DNA of 64,000 nucleotides from Rotaria sordida (Eukaryota > Rotifera > Eurotatoria > Philodinida > Philodinidae): positions 62,001 through 126,000 of the forward strand of contig CAJNOL010000254.1 of NCBI GenBank assembly GCA_905250125.1, given 5' to 3'. Position numbers and translations under genes: made by a program. Below, in pieces: positions 52,001 to 62,921 of the stretch; position 1 is the first letter of the stretch; every line of letters starts with the position of its first letter. The notes beneath the pieces were generated by a model. That model made no database searches and had not been told where the DNA came from. It saw only the letters and a program-made list of their open reading frames with translations.

Positions 52001-52241
52001 TATTCTTTGTGGTTTATTAAATCGATTTGAAGTAACTGTTGATGATTTAATTGAAATGGAAAAAGATGTTAATATAAGACAAAAAATTTTAGAAGAACTT
52101 CGTAATGAAACAATTCTTGCTCGAAATGTTACAAATGGTGCATATGTATTCCATGAACAAGCAACAAAAATGTGTGTTAAGGAATTTTATGAAGAAAAAA
52201 GATGTTTTCCTTGTAAATGGATCAAAAATATGAAATTTTAA
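49002..52241 (+). CDS. Membrane-anchored P-loop ATPase (AAA/STAND-like), possible foreign origin
   Basis: Eight exons: 49002-49058, 49122-49352, 49416-49633, 49687-49748, 49800-49922, 49983-50216, 51640-51834 and 51910-52241, giving about 483 aa. The start MYLRHVFLNLKSIVYLRSQ is basic and hydrophobic without acids, as in a mitochondrial presequence. One membrane segment (LLILVLAGIGYVIIAQA) lies at about 92-108. Walker A is GDHGTGKTT (about 164-172) and Walker B is VPILIFDNCDS (Asp about 263). GGRIKRLQNAA fits a sensor-like helix, and the C-terminus is winged-helix-like in length. Intron 4 uses a GTTCGT donor; intron 6 is 1.4 kb with repeats. An AATAAA follows at about 52304. The style resembles fungal and bacterial single-domain ATPases rather than a known animal family. 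The function is unknown. Confidence 0.75.
51030..51305. repeat. CCCGACC-rich repeat segment
   Basis: Clusters of CTAACCCAACCCGCGG, GACCCGACCCGACCCGACC and CCCAACCCGACCCGAG occur in one orientation in otherwise AT-rich DNA. It may be the inner part of a non-autonomous DNA element; clean ends and target duplications were not found. Confidence 0.5.
51320..51490 (+). repeat. Dispersed repeat shared with 30.1 kb
   Basis: GTCTATCTATGGACAAAAT, GATAATCGAGTAAAGTGCTC and ATAACTCGGCAAGGACAG match the ordered blocks at about 30090-30170 with divergence. Both copies are intronic. Confidence 0.55.
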
Positions 52242-54984
52242 AACATCTGTTTTTTTTTATATTTGTATAGAATAGTTTTATTAATCGATGTATCGATCAA
52301 GGAAATAAAATATAATGGTAATCAAGCAATAAAAAGAAAATAAACATAGATCTAAATCTCTGCTACTGTCCACGCTAGAATTAAGTAGTTGATGACCTGC
52401 AGTTTTCTACAATTGAAAGAGAAGAACTACGAACATCTGTTTGTAAAGTCGATTATCTTTGCAATAAAAAATTCATGATAATGATGTTCTGTTTCAAGAA
52501 AATTTACTAGAAATCAACAGAATTCTATTTAATTTGACCTAATAGATACGTGATTTTGCTTGTTCAATAGTGAAATATGAGAAGACAAGACATAAATATT
52601 ACAATTGAATTGATAAGTTTTGTTACAATAAAATCATTTTTGATTAATAAATGGATTTTCAATCAAGTAAGTCATACAACATACATGATTTGATCATTTT
52701 ATTTAATAACAAAAAAACAAATTAAGATTGATCTCACAAAAACAGAAAATAGTTCTATAACTTAAAACATTAACATATGTTAAAGCAAAAAATTTAACTC
52801 ACAATTATTCTTTCCTATGTGGATATTGATACTAAACTTGTAGATCTTATATATGAGTAAAATCATCCGTTAGCAACGTTACACAAAAAAGGACACTCAC
52901 TTTCACTTCATGCATTCTATTTTAAAAAAAAAACTCTGGATTGAAGCAGCAGTTTTGAAAACTAAATAGTACATTATGTAGACAAATTCTGAGGCTAGAA
53001 AATCCTCTAGTCAGTATTTTTTCTGAACATGCTTAGATTTTTCAAAAAAAAAAAATCGATTTACTTTTCGTTAGCGGCGTGACGTAGTACGAATATATAA
53101 ACGAAAAAATGCTCTAATAACTGAATGAGAAATTTTAAATCAATTCCAAACGGTACAATACCTCCTTCAGAATCTCTAGAAAATTGATGGTTAAGAGGAA
53201 GATTTTTAGAGATCGATCTTGATGAAAATTTTACCATAGATGTAGTTCCCGTCGTAGAATGTATCCTAAAGTTTTCGGATTTTTTTCTCGTATGGTTTGA
53301 GAGATATTTGCTAATTACTTTTTTATTAGCAGGCAGCTGAATGCAACGAAGAGTTCGTCATTGTCCGATTCAAATAATAAAATTTAAGACAATAGATAAG
53401 TATTCGAGATACTAAAGAAGTTCAAGCCCTATTAGAATATATAATTAGTTAGTGATGATAAATAAGGAGGTCTTCATTGTAATTGATTTATTTTCTAGCT
53501 AGTAGGTGTAAGTTAAAACATAAATATATAGGCTCTTTTGAGAATATACAGTACCCGCCATAAGTGGGTACGAGCTCGTTTTCTTGTTCAATAATGATTT
53601 TTATTTTATCTTTTTGCTTTGTTTGAACGGGCTAGTCGGGCTCATCGTCCGGTATAAATAGGAGCATTTATATTCCTTCTGTTATCAATTTATAACTTAA
53701 TAAACGAATAGGGGGTGGCGACTTAGTATTGGCGTTGGCATTAATTAACACTAATTCTAGAAACGCCACGCCTAGGGAGAGCAAGATGGAGCAAAAGTGT
53801 TGGAACAAAAAAGATGCACAAGGCGTATCTGCGTAGAATAATTACGTTAAATTTTTCAATTTAATAGATAATAATGAAAAATTTTTTAAAATAAATGCAT
53901 TATCTTTTTATTTCGATATTAAAATTCATATTTCTCAATTATTATATGCATAATGGTATATTTTAACAAAAATGATCACAGCTATCCTATGCGGGTGCGC
54001 CTTGTGCATCTTTTTTATTCCAGCACTTTTGCTCCATCTTGCTTTCCCTAGGCGTGGCTTTTGTAAATTAGTATTAATTAATGCCAGTGCTAATACTAAG
54101 CCGCTACCCCCTATTCTTTTATTAAGTTATAAATTGATAACAGAAGGAATATAAATGCTCCTATTTATACCGGACGATGAGCCCGACTAGCCTGTTCAAA
54201 CAAAGCAAAAAGATAAAATAAAAGTCATTATTGAACAAGAAAACGAGCTCGTACCCACTTATGGCTGGTACTGTATATGATTAGCTATCTTGAATGTATT
54301 TTTACAATGACAATAAATTTAAAAAACCAAATAATATTATTTTTTTCAGGAATATATGTATACATTTATCATTTTTGATGTTTAATAGTAGTTTGAAAGA
54401 GCTATGATATAAGAAATATTGATGCTTAACATTCTATTTATTGAATAATGAACTATTTAAATTAATATTAAAAGTAATCTTTTGCTTGATATTACGAATC
54501 GAAAAGAATTAAAGGTATATTTTCCAATTCATTCGTCATTAGATTCACGGATATAAAAGAAAGTTCATGTAATATTTTAATAAAGAATCGAAATGAATAT
54601 ATTAATTATTACATTCATGAAAAATTTTGTCCTATTCAACGATTAAAATTATGAATCCTTCTATAAAATTTTCTACCATAATAGCTGACACATTTTCTTT
54701 GTCATTCTTGATCCATCCATTTGATGGTATTTACTAGACAGGGAGAAAGAAATTTCGACGTCCAAAATAAGAAAGACTATATTGAACTGATAAATATATG
54801 TATATATATATATATACAAAGTAGAAAAGAAAAGATAATAAACAAACACGCACGCACATATAGTCGACACGGTATTTTGCTCTTTCTGATCTAGTTAACT
54901 AGAAAAAAATAAATAATAATAATAACATGTAAGATTCTGTTTAAAAAGAAACGAAATTTTTTATTTGAAATTATCTACTTAAGA
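52242..54984. other. Intergenic with one fold-back transposon
   Basis: Beyond the element at 53547-54275, this region shows AT-rich DNA, an (AT)n tract near 54.8 kb and no supported gene. A 60-codon open frame at about 53.97-54.15 kb is merely one arm of the element. Confidence 0.55.
53547..54275. mobile_element. Tc1/mariner-like fold-back element with ~290-bp inverted arms
   Basis: Arms at about 53547-53838 and 53978-54275 are near-identical reverse complements. They start TACAGTACCCGCCATAAGTG and end GGCTGGTACTGTA, flanked by TA dinucleotides, as in Tc1/mariner-type insertions. The spacer is about 140 bp of AT-rich DNA with no transposase. Each arm, read inward, holds GGTATAAATAGGAGC (a TATA-box-like motif) and about 45 bp later TTAATAAACGAATAGGGGG, so either arm could drive or end transcription. 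High arm identity suggests recent origin or gene conversion. Classification rests on the termini and the TA flanks only. Confidence 0.8.
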
Positions 54985-55993
54985 ATGATGTCAACAGAAT
55001 CTCCAACACAAAATCAACAACAACAACAACAACAACAGCAATCAACAGTATACGATGAGCGTGTATTTAATGAGCGTATTCGTCAATTATTTAATTCGAT
55101 CGATTCATCTTCAATACCTCATTCTCCTTTATCATCACAGGGTGATATTGGTCATATGACATCTATTGTTGATGCTCTTTTTCCTGAACAAGCTTCATTT
55201 CATCAACAACGAGAACAACGTCATGCATCAACAAATGATCTTACAACAGCTTTGGATCGATTTCCATTATGGAATAATAATAATAATAATAATAATAAAT
55301 CGAATAGTTCAGCATCAGCTTTTTGTGGTGGTACAACAAATGGTTCATCAGCATTTGTTAATCGACGTCAATCAAAATTACATAGTTCATCACGTTCATT
55401 ACGCAACACTAATTATCATTGTCAACAACAACAACAAAATCATTATCGACCACCACCACTTACTCGACCTCGTTTTGCTTCATCGGCAATACGTTTACAA
55501 TCAGCGATAACAACGTAAGTTTTAATGATAATTTTAATTGATTATTTAATTAAATTTTTATTTATATTTTAGAACTACTCCTAATAATAATAGTACTAAT
55601 GGCCTTCAACGATCATCATCATCATTGTCGACTAATAATAGTATATGTGGTACAACTGATTATCAACCTCGTTTTGCTAGTCGTCTTTCAAGTAGTCGAT
55701 TACCTACGGCTGCACCACCTGTAGGATCTTATGATCAAATAGCGAGTAATAATATTACAATAGATCCAATAGTTCCACCATCAGCAACATCTACTATTGG
55801 TGTTATGAATCAACCATCATCAGCTTCTGCTGGACTTGCTCGCAGTACTTCATCAGCAAATGCTCAACCACAACAATTTGTTACTATGACACAAACAACA
55901 ACAACAACATTTTGTTATGTACCTGCTTCTGGTTCACTTGCTTATAATAATTTATCAGGTACAAATCGAAATGCAACAATTTCTCATCATTAA
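54985..55993 (+). CDS. Q/N/S-rich low-complexity protein, unrecognised
   Basis: Two exons, 54985-55514 and 55573-55993, give about 316 aa. A poly-Q run follows the start MMSTESPTQ. The only ordered-looking part is about residues 22-70 (ERVFNERIRQLFNSIDSS and IVDALFPEQ), possibly one or two short helices. The rest is low complexity: a poly-N run, PRFAS motifs repeated twice (RPRFASSAIRL and QPRFASRLSSS), and a T-rich stretch near the end. No catalytic motif, signal peptide or membrane segment is visible. Splice sites and codon choice look native, so a real gene is likely. It could be a regulatory or scaffold protein, but no function can be assigned. Confidence 0.7.
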
Positions 55994-57675
55994 AAAAGGA
56001 AAAATTTTCATTCATTTGATTGAAAACTGTGTAGAATATGTCGTCGTTGTCTAAGACACATATTTATTTATTTATTTATATATACATATATAGATATATT
56101 TATCTTATTTATGGTTTACTTGTGTACATGTGCAGATTTTCTTCTTTGTTTCTTTTTTTTTTTGGATTTTGGATCAATCGATCGCTAGGTCTTTTTTCTG
56201 TTGTATTTGTCGAACAATTTCATACACAGAATTATTTATTTATTTATTTATTTTCTTTCTCTCTTTTTTGTTAACTATTCTCTCTTCTTCTTATTATTAT
56301 TAATGGTTAAATAGTTGTCTTTGCAACGTAAAACAAAGAACAACTTTTGTTCAATAAAAAGTTTATGATAATGTAAAACTTATTCAGAGATATTCTTAAT
56401 TATAATAGAGATAATAAAATAAAATTATGAGTACAAATCTTATATTGTTTCTGATATGAAATACACATATTGACTTTTCTTAAAGATTATGCTTGGTATT
56501 ATTTGATTTTATTTTATAGTGACTTCATCAGTTAGAATAATCATAACAGATTGAAGTTTTTCTATCTAAATATTGTTACCGTTCGAAGTGATGTGTAACA
56601 TGAATCCGTATGAAAAGTGTATCTATTCTCTTTAAATTTATAATCAAATTCAAATTACAAAGTATTATTGAATGTATATGTAAAATGGTTGAATCCAAGA
56701 GATTCAATAAATCATTGTATGTTGATCTTCAACATTTCAGTTTCATAACAGAGAAGATCAAAAGCGTGGATGTGGATCTCCTCTTCATCTACACCACACT
56801 CACACCTTCAATTTTGACTTATTCTTATTTGAAATAATTATTTAACACAACTGACACGCATCTCAATCTATAAAAGAATACTATTGTTGACAGAAATATA
56901 ATATGAACTAAAATATATGGTTGTTATATTAGACTTCCTATTTTAAGAGTTCTTAATATCTAAATATTTTCACAGTTTCATGATGTTAGAAGTTGGCAAG
57001 ATCTTGACAAGAGAACGGAATCTTTTCTGAAAATTAGTAATCAAGATATGAATTGAAAACTACTAACTATTGGGATTTTATAAGAGATGGTCAAAATTTC
57101 GAGGTGAAAAATCTTTAGTTTAGACCGAAATTAACTTCTAATACCTGTTTAACTTTTCGTGAGTATAATAAATTCATTCAGCATCATCTCAGGCTCTCAT
57201 CGTACGATGAGAAAGTGTTAGTTCAATATTTAGACCTGAGATTTTGACGACAACTAGAAATTTGTCATTGGAAGACTTCTAGACTCATATCTCTTGATCA
57301 TTAAAACCATGGAAATCGTTAAAAATGAGTTAAGTACATCAACTCTAATACACTAAAATTCAATAGAAAAACTAGCTGGTTCAAAGAGTTCAACCGGTCA
57401 GATTTCAAGTGTATTTTAGATTTTTACTATACAATCTATATGTAGAAAGAAACTAATTGTATTACTTTCAATTCTTATTGGAGTCTAGTTTCTGATAACT
57501 ATTCAAGTGATTTTTAAATTCGAAATTTGCAAAAATGATTAACATAACTTTCAAATAGTTTTAATCCTTTCTCGAAAACTGATCTACATTAGTTGATTTT
57601 ATTTTCAAGCTAGTTTTATTTAGATAAATAAAAAAATAAAAAAGAACTCTTTATTTTAAATGTAAAAATTCAAGT
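55994..57675. other. Intergenic between convergent genes
   Basis: It contains the 3' flanks of two convergent genes and an AT-rich sequence with a short (TA)n and ATTT microsatellites near 56.06-56.25 kb. Open frames at 56.0 and 56.6 kb lack family resemblance and look accidental. Nothing else was identified. Confidence 0.5.
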
Positions 57676-60314
57676 TTATACTTGTGCTCGAGAAGCATCT
57701 GCTGTAGTAGTTATTGCTGGTATTATGATAGATTTTGTCTGATGTCGATGATTATTTTGAAATGAAAAATGTTTATTATCTATTTGTTGTATTGAAGATT
57801 CGATAGATAAAGATAATCCATTTGGAAGAAGTAAAACATGTCGTTGATAATTTTCTCGACTTTTCGGCTGTTTTATGTGATTTTTAACTAATGATTGTTG
57901 TCGATAATTCGTTCTAGATTTGGACTATTTTATTTCATTATTAAAAAAATGGTATTTGTTCAATATGTTGTACTAACTTATTTGTTGTTATAGATTTTGG
58001 TATTGTATGTTGTGAAACAAATGATTTTACTGATAAAGAATTGAATGATTTATTCGATGTGATAATATTAATATTAGAACTAAATGAATCAGTTGAATTT
58101 TGATGTTTATGTTGATGATTTATATGAGAACGTATTCGATGATTATTTCTAGACGAATTAGATCTATCCGAATGATGTTGTTCACCATTTTTACGATGAC
58201 ATTCATTAGGAACTGTTGGACCACGTTTTGCTAATGTTGCTGTATAATCTATGGTTAGATAAATAGCTTTTTGTACAGTTGTTTGTACTGATGATCTATT
58301 AGGTACAGCTATTAATGATCGAGACATGAATGATCGATTTGATACGGGCACAAGTTTTGTTGATACTGACATATTATTAGTTGTAACACATGATTCATGC
58401 CAAGATTGAATACTAGCTAAAGGTGTTAAAGCCAATATGTTTTGTTGTTGTCGAGATGAAGGAGAGCATTGTCATTTTTTTGGTAAATGTTCATCAAACA
58501 TAACAGTTTGTGATTGATTCTTAATCATATCAGGAACTTCAACATGAATATATTCATTAGGATTATATGAAATATTATGGGATGGTGTCATTTGATGTGA
58601 TTTTACTGGATAAAATGAATTATTAACATCATGAAAAAATTGCCATGGTTGATTTCCTACATTATTTTCAGTAATTGAATAATTATTAGATGCATCAAGT
58701 GGATCTATTAGAACAAATGTTTCATATTTAGTTAAGACTAAATATTTAGAGAAAAATTTTGAAAAATAAAATACCAAGCATCATTCGGTAAGCGCTTATT
58801 AAAAAAAATAAACGATTACTTTATTTAAATCCTATGGAGTATTGTGATGAAAACGATAATTTTGCTTTTTACACATCGTGACAAAGATAGTAATAAATCA
58901 GAAATTGAAGACAATATTATGTGAATCATTTTGTTGACTACAAAAGTAGCTTCATCATCTTTCGAATTTCTATTCCATAATATAATCTACGAAAATTAGT
59001 CGATAAGTTTATAGTTGTACAAAGAAAAAAAAAGTATCCAAAAGTTCATTATTAGATACTAAAATTTGTTTGAAATAGTTGATTAAGTACTAATGAGAGA
59101 AATTTTTTTGAGACTGTTTATCTAAAGCGTCACTTTTTCACTACAAAAATATTGAAATTAACTTTAATAATAACAAGATGAAGAAATAAGTTTAATTTTT
59201 GTTTATTTTTCTGTTTCTTGAAAGTACAGCATGAGAGATAAGTCGAATTACTGATTGTAGTGAAATACGAAGATACGTTCATGAGTACTCCAACTTCTGA
59301 AAGACTAACACTTATTAACATAAGTTTGCACAAGTAAAATGCTCGGTGATCAATTTCAAACAGTTAGATCTGTTACTATTTTATGAAACATGATCTAAAG
59401 AGAGTATTGAAGTACATAGAGTAAAGATTTACACTCCCTTTCTCCCTACAGACATCTCTAGCAACATCATAAACCGTGACAGATGTTATTGATACACAAT
59501 CAAAGATCGTATATCAATAACGTCTCATTGTAATATATGAACTATTTCCGTATTGCATTTCTGGATGATAAAGAAATCTGTCTGAATATAAATAGAGTAA
59601 AACAATCTTCTTATCATTGGCAACAGCAGCTATATCGTGTTTTACATTTTAATCCGACACGGATTGTGCTAATTCTTTTTTTTTTAAGTTACAGTGTTAA
59701 TTTTAATACACAGCTAACACTGTTCACTTTGGTTATTTTCTAATGCAGTTGATAATGCACTCGGCTTGAAAAAAAGAAATAAAATTCGGGTCAGACGGTG
59801 CATTTCAAGCTCTGCTACTCGTCATTTCTAAAAATTGATATTTTTTAGTTTTGTATTCATTTCAAGGCTTTTCTTCTATTACTATAGATTTTTCGACTAT
59901 TATGCATATCAATCAATTTTTGCTTTATTTTACATGAAAAGATTTTTGAGCATAAAAATTTGCCAAATCATTCATATATTATAAATAATATTCATTTCAA
60001 ACCAATAAAATGGTTAAAGTCTATGACGATGATAGATTCTTTCTCTACACTATTATGTCAGAGAAATAACTTGTTTAAGATAAAATACAGAAATTTCATA
60101 ATAGATAAATTATAATAATAGTTGCTTTTGTTTTTGTTGAATTTAATATCTTACCATTTATTTTCATTATTTGTTGTTGATCAAAATTTTTATTCAATAA
60201 TTCATATGTTTTAATAAAATCAAAATTTTGATGTTGTTGTATTTGTTTATCTTTTCGTATTTTAATGTATGTTTCATTGTCTTCAATCCATGATCGATTC
60301 AATATACTACCCAT
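57676..60314 (-). CDS. Four-exon gene, unrecognised disordered protein
   Basis: Model: 60314-60155, 58737-58500, 58412-57974 and 57924-57676, about 361 aa. The start is MGSILNRSWIEDNETYIKIR. Later parts are Ser/Asn/His-rich with basic patches (NECHRKNGEQHHSDRSNSSR) and look disordered; no domain is recognised. The second and third exons are in the same frame, separated by an in-frame TGA. A GTTTGA...CTAG intron of 87 bp removes it and keeps frame, and the same donor type is used in SR gene B. If that intron is not real, the gene is interrupted. Intron 1 is 1.4 kb and holds a copy of a dispersed repeat. The last intron is only 49 bp. Confidence 0.6.
59440..59670 (+). repeat. ~240-bp dispersed repeat, copy 2
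   Basis: It matches about 36820-37065 in order: CTAGCAACATCATAAACCGTGA, TGTTATTGATACACAATCAA, TAATATATGAACTATTTCC, AAACAATCTTC and GCTATATCGTGTTTTACATT. It is in the first intron of the unrecognised minus-strand gene; a 68-codon frame inside is incidental. Confidence 0.65.
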
Positions 60315-60708
60315 TGTTCTTGTGTCAAAAAAATTCGTTTTGTATATTTTAATTTTCTTATTTCAAATAATCATCAAGTCTTTACTTCTTACCTCAACTA
60401 TTAGTCTGTTCGAGCAATCAATTGATTATAAGTGATCGATATGATAGATAATGAAAGGAAAAAAAAAATCAACATTATGTTTGCACATAGATTAAAAAAC
60501 ATGATGTTCCACATTAATGAATATGTATAAGGCACAAACTACTGACATAAACATACAAAAAACACTCATACATATGGAAGATTTGAATCATTATTATTAT
60601 GCTTTTTTTTTTGTTTGACACTGTAAAATGGAATAAAATGAATACCTGACAGAAAAAAAGAACTGTTATATGTAGTATATCGAACAAGAAAAGACGAATG
60701 TGAATATT

Positions 60709-61542
60709 TTAATATAATGATGTTTTTTTCATAATTCGTAAAAATTCTTGTTCATTTATTTCACTATCACCATCACGATCTGCTTCATCAATCATTTCCT
60801 TTAGATAAAAAATAAAAAAGCAAAAGAATATTTCAAATTGAAAATTAATATAAAAATTAATTTACTTGTAATTCTTCATCAGTTAAATTTTCACCTAATT
60901 CTTTTGCAACACGTTTTAAATTTTTAAATGAAATTTTTCCTGTATTATCATCATCAAAAAGTCTAAGAAAGAAGAATAAAAAATTCATAAAAAGAAAATA
61001 TTTTTTTTTTGTTACCGAAAAGCTTTGAGTATTTCTTCTTTTGAATCTTTTTCAGCCATTTTTTGTGACATTAATTGAAGAAAATCATTAAAATCAATTG
61101 TACCTTATCATAGAAAAAAAAAAAAAAAAAATTTTTTCTATATTTAGAAAAATTTTTTATACTTATTTACCTGCATTTTCTTTTTGTATATCAGATATCA
61201 TTTTTTTTATTTCTTCTTTTTTTGGTTCAAAACCTAATGCTCGCATTGCAACCTAAAATAAATTTTCATATAATAATAATAGAATAAATCGTTTTTATTT
61301 TTTAATATTAACTTTAAGTTCTTTAACATCAATTGTTCCTGAACCATCAGCATCAAATAGATCAAAAGCTTCACGAATTTCTGTTTTTTGTTCTTCAGTT
61401 AATTCAGGTCGAGAACCTGTTGGTCGTTTTTTGGCACCACCACCAAGTGCAGGACGTTTCATTTGAGTTGTTGTTGTAGCCTATATACAAATATATATAG
61501 AAATATGATTAAACTTAAATATAATAGAAGATCTTTTACCAT
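60709..61542 (-). CDS. CETN: Centrin
   Basis: An EF-hand calcium-binding protein of centrioles and basal bodies. Six exons: 61542-61540, 61480-61313, 61252-61171, 61103-61016, 60962-60866 and 60798-60709, giving about 175 aa, the usual centrin length. EF1 loop [12 protein letters not shown] (44-55) is canonical and EF2 is degenerate (QKENAGTIDFND). EF3 is [12 protein letters not shown], with Asn at position 12 as in other centrins, and EF4 is [12 protein letters not shown] (153-164). The C-terminal KKTSLY is the diagnostic centrin tail. The first coding exon contains only the ATG, followed by a 59-bp intron; if this is wrong, translation could start at the Met at residue 8. Confidence 0.93.
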
Positions 61543-62586
61543 TGGAATGAAAATGAAATATGTTGAGAGATTATTAAAAGGCAGAGATGTTGTCTATAAA
61601 ATGAACGAAAGAATGCCATGTTGTCAAGTTCATGTCCTCCTATGTCAATATTATAATTTAATTGAAATTCTGAATAAAATACTCTGTCATGATTATATTC
61701 TGATAATAAAATTAGATCGTTTTTTCATAATTGAGAATGAAATTTTATAAGTTCTTATCAAAAGATGTCACTAGAGACTATATTTGACACATCTTCGTGC
61801 CTTTTTCTAAAGATATGTTGACGCAATTGTGGCGATTCTTTGATAATATAGAAACAGAAAATCAAAATGAATGTTTCCACTACACTTTCGTCTGGTGTTT
61901 TCTATATTTTATAGAAGGTATTGAAACATTTTAGTAGTTACCATGTTTTATGTACGTAATGAAACAACACTATAATTCGATGGTATTTATTTGTTTAATT
62001 ACTTATGAGAGAAGTTCTCCAACTGATTAATCACTTTTGACCGAAACCTTAGCTTATTGCTATGGAGATACTGCAAATTTATTGTAGTTTTAAATGAATC
62101 TCTGTAGTCCTTCTCAGGAACACCAGAAAAGTTAATTTTCAAATTTCGACTTGAAACTTCACACAGAGACAGATCTTAACAAGAATAATTCATTGTGAAA
62201 GTTTCAGTTCTTTTGATTTGCTTCTATTCTGAAATACGAGTATCAAGTCTGTTGGTTTCAAATTGAAATTTGAAAATCAATTTTTTGTGATATTTCTGAG
62301 GAGACCTAAAAACTACCGTAAAAGTGCAATATCTCCGTTGCATTAAGCTAAGGACACAAATTCTTTCCAGTTCACGTTAGTAGATATTTGCTTTTATTAT
62401 TAATTCTTATATACGCTGATGTATGATCTTCCAAATACAATTGATAATATTAAATGTGAAATTGAGAAAACTAACGAAGTTAATACTTGAATTTCTTAAA
62501 TCTTATAAAGTCAATTCATTCTGATATGTGTTGAAAATATATATAGATACTGTTGAATCAAGGGCAAAAATAAATTTTTATTGTTC
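61543..62586. other. Intergenic with a fold-back repeat
   Basis: It holds the centrin promoter side and the fold-back element at about 62045-62385. An open frame starting near 61463 overlaps the centrin 5' end on the other strand and is not supported as a gene. Confidence 0.5.
62045..62385. repeat. Fold-back repeat, same family as 19.2-19.7 kb
   Basis: Left arm about 62045-62240 (GGAGATACTGCAAATTT, AAGTTAATTTTCAAATTTCG, GTGAAAGTTTCAG) and right arm about 62250-62385 (AAATTTGAAAATCAATTTTT, AGTGCAATATCTCCGTTGC) are diverged inverted copies. No coding capacity was seen. Confidence 0.65.
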
Positions 62587-62921
62587 TCAATTAATAACAT
62601 AAAAACTATCACCATTATTCGAAATTTCACTACCATCCCAACGAATGGTTTGTTGTGAAACAGGATGATCAATTCACTAAAATAATTTTAGACATATAAA
62701 ACATTTCATTATTCAATAACTTTACTTGATCTCCAACTCGAATACCATTACTATCTTGATTAATATAAAGAGCAGCACAATTTGAATATTTACCATTGCG
62801 AAATGTTACAATGGCTATACTAGATGCAATATTTGTAAAATTAATAAACGTAAATATTTCTCGATCTACTTTTGTTCCTTGTTCCCATCGACTTGTCGTA
62901 CGTCGATCACTAGTGAAAATT
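62587..62921 (-). pseudogene. Probable decayed two-exon gene, unrecognised
   Basis: A block at 62921-62726 reads open with native-looking codons (SRWEQGTKVDREIFTFINF, IRVGDQ) up to a GTAAAG donor. A second block at 62677-62587 reads HPVSQQTIRWDGSEISNN and ends at a TGA. Joining at the visible GT and AG places a TGA codon at the start of the second block, and no upstream exon with a start was found. The composition suggests a small beta-rich secreted or lectin-like protein, but this is a guess. It may be a relic or a gene with an unusual splice. Confidence 0.35.

Noticed and set aside
53640-53760. TATA plus AATAAA plus TGGCG order, considered as an LTR of a retroelement
   Set aside because: The arms are inverted rather than direct, carry TA flanks and Tc1/mariner-like ends, and no retroelement coding region or primer-binding context is present.
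53972-54154. 60-codon open frame with a signal-peptide-like start
   Set aside because: It is the right arm of the inverted-repeat transposon and has no independent support.
55166-55510. I/H/N-rich frame overlapping the Q/N-rich gene
   Set aside because: It is an out-of-frame shadow of the exon at 54985-55514.
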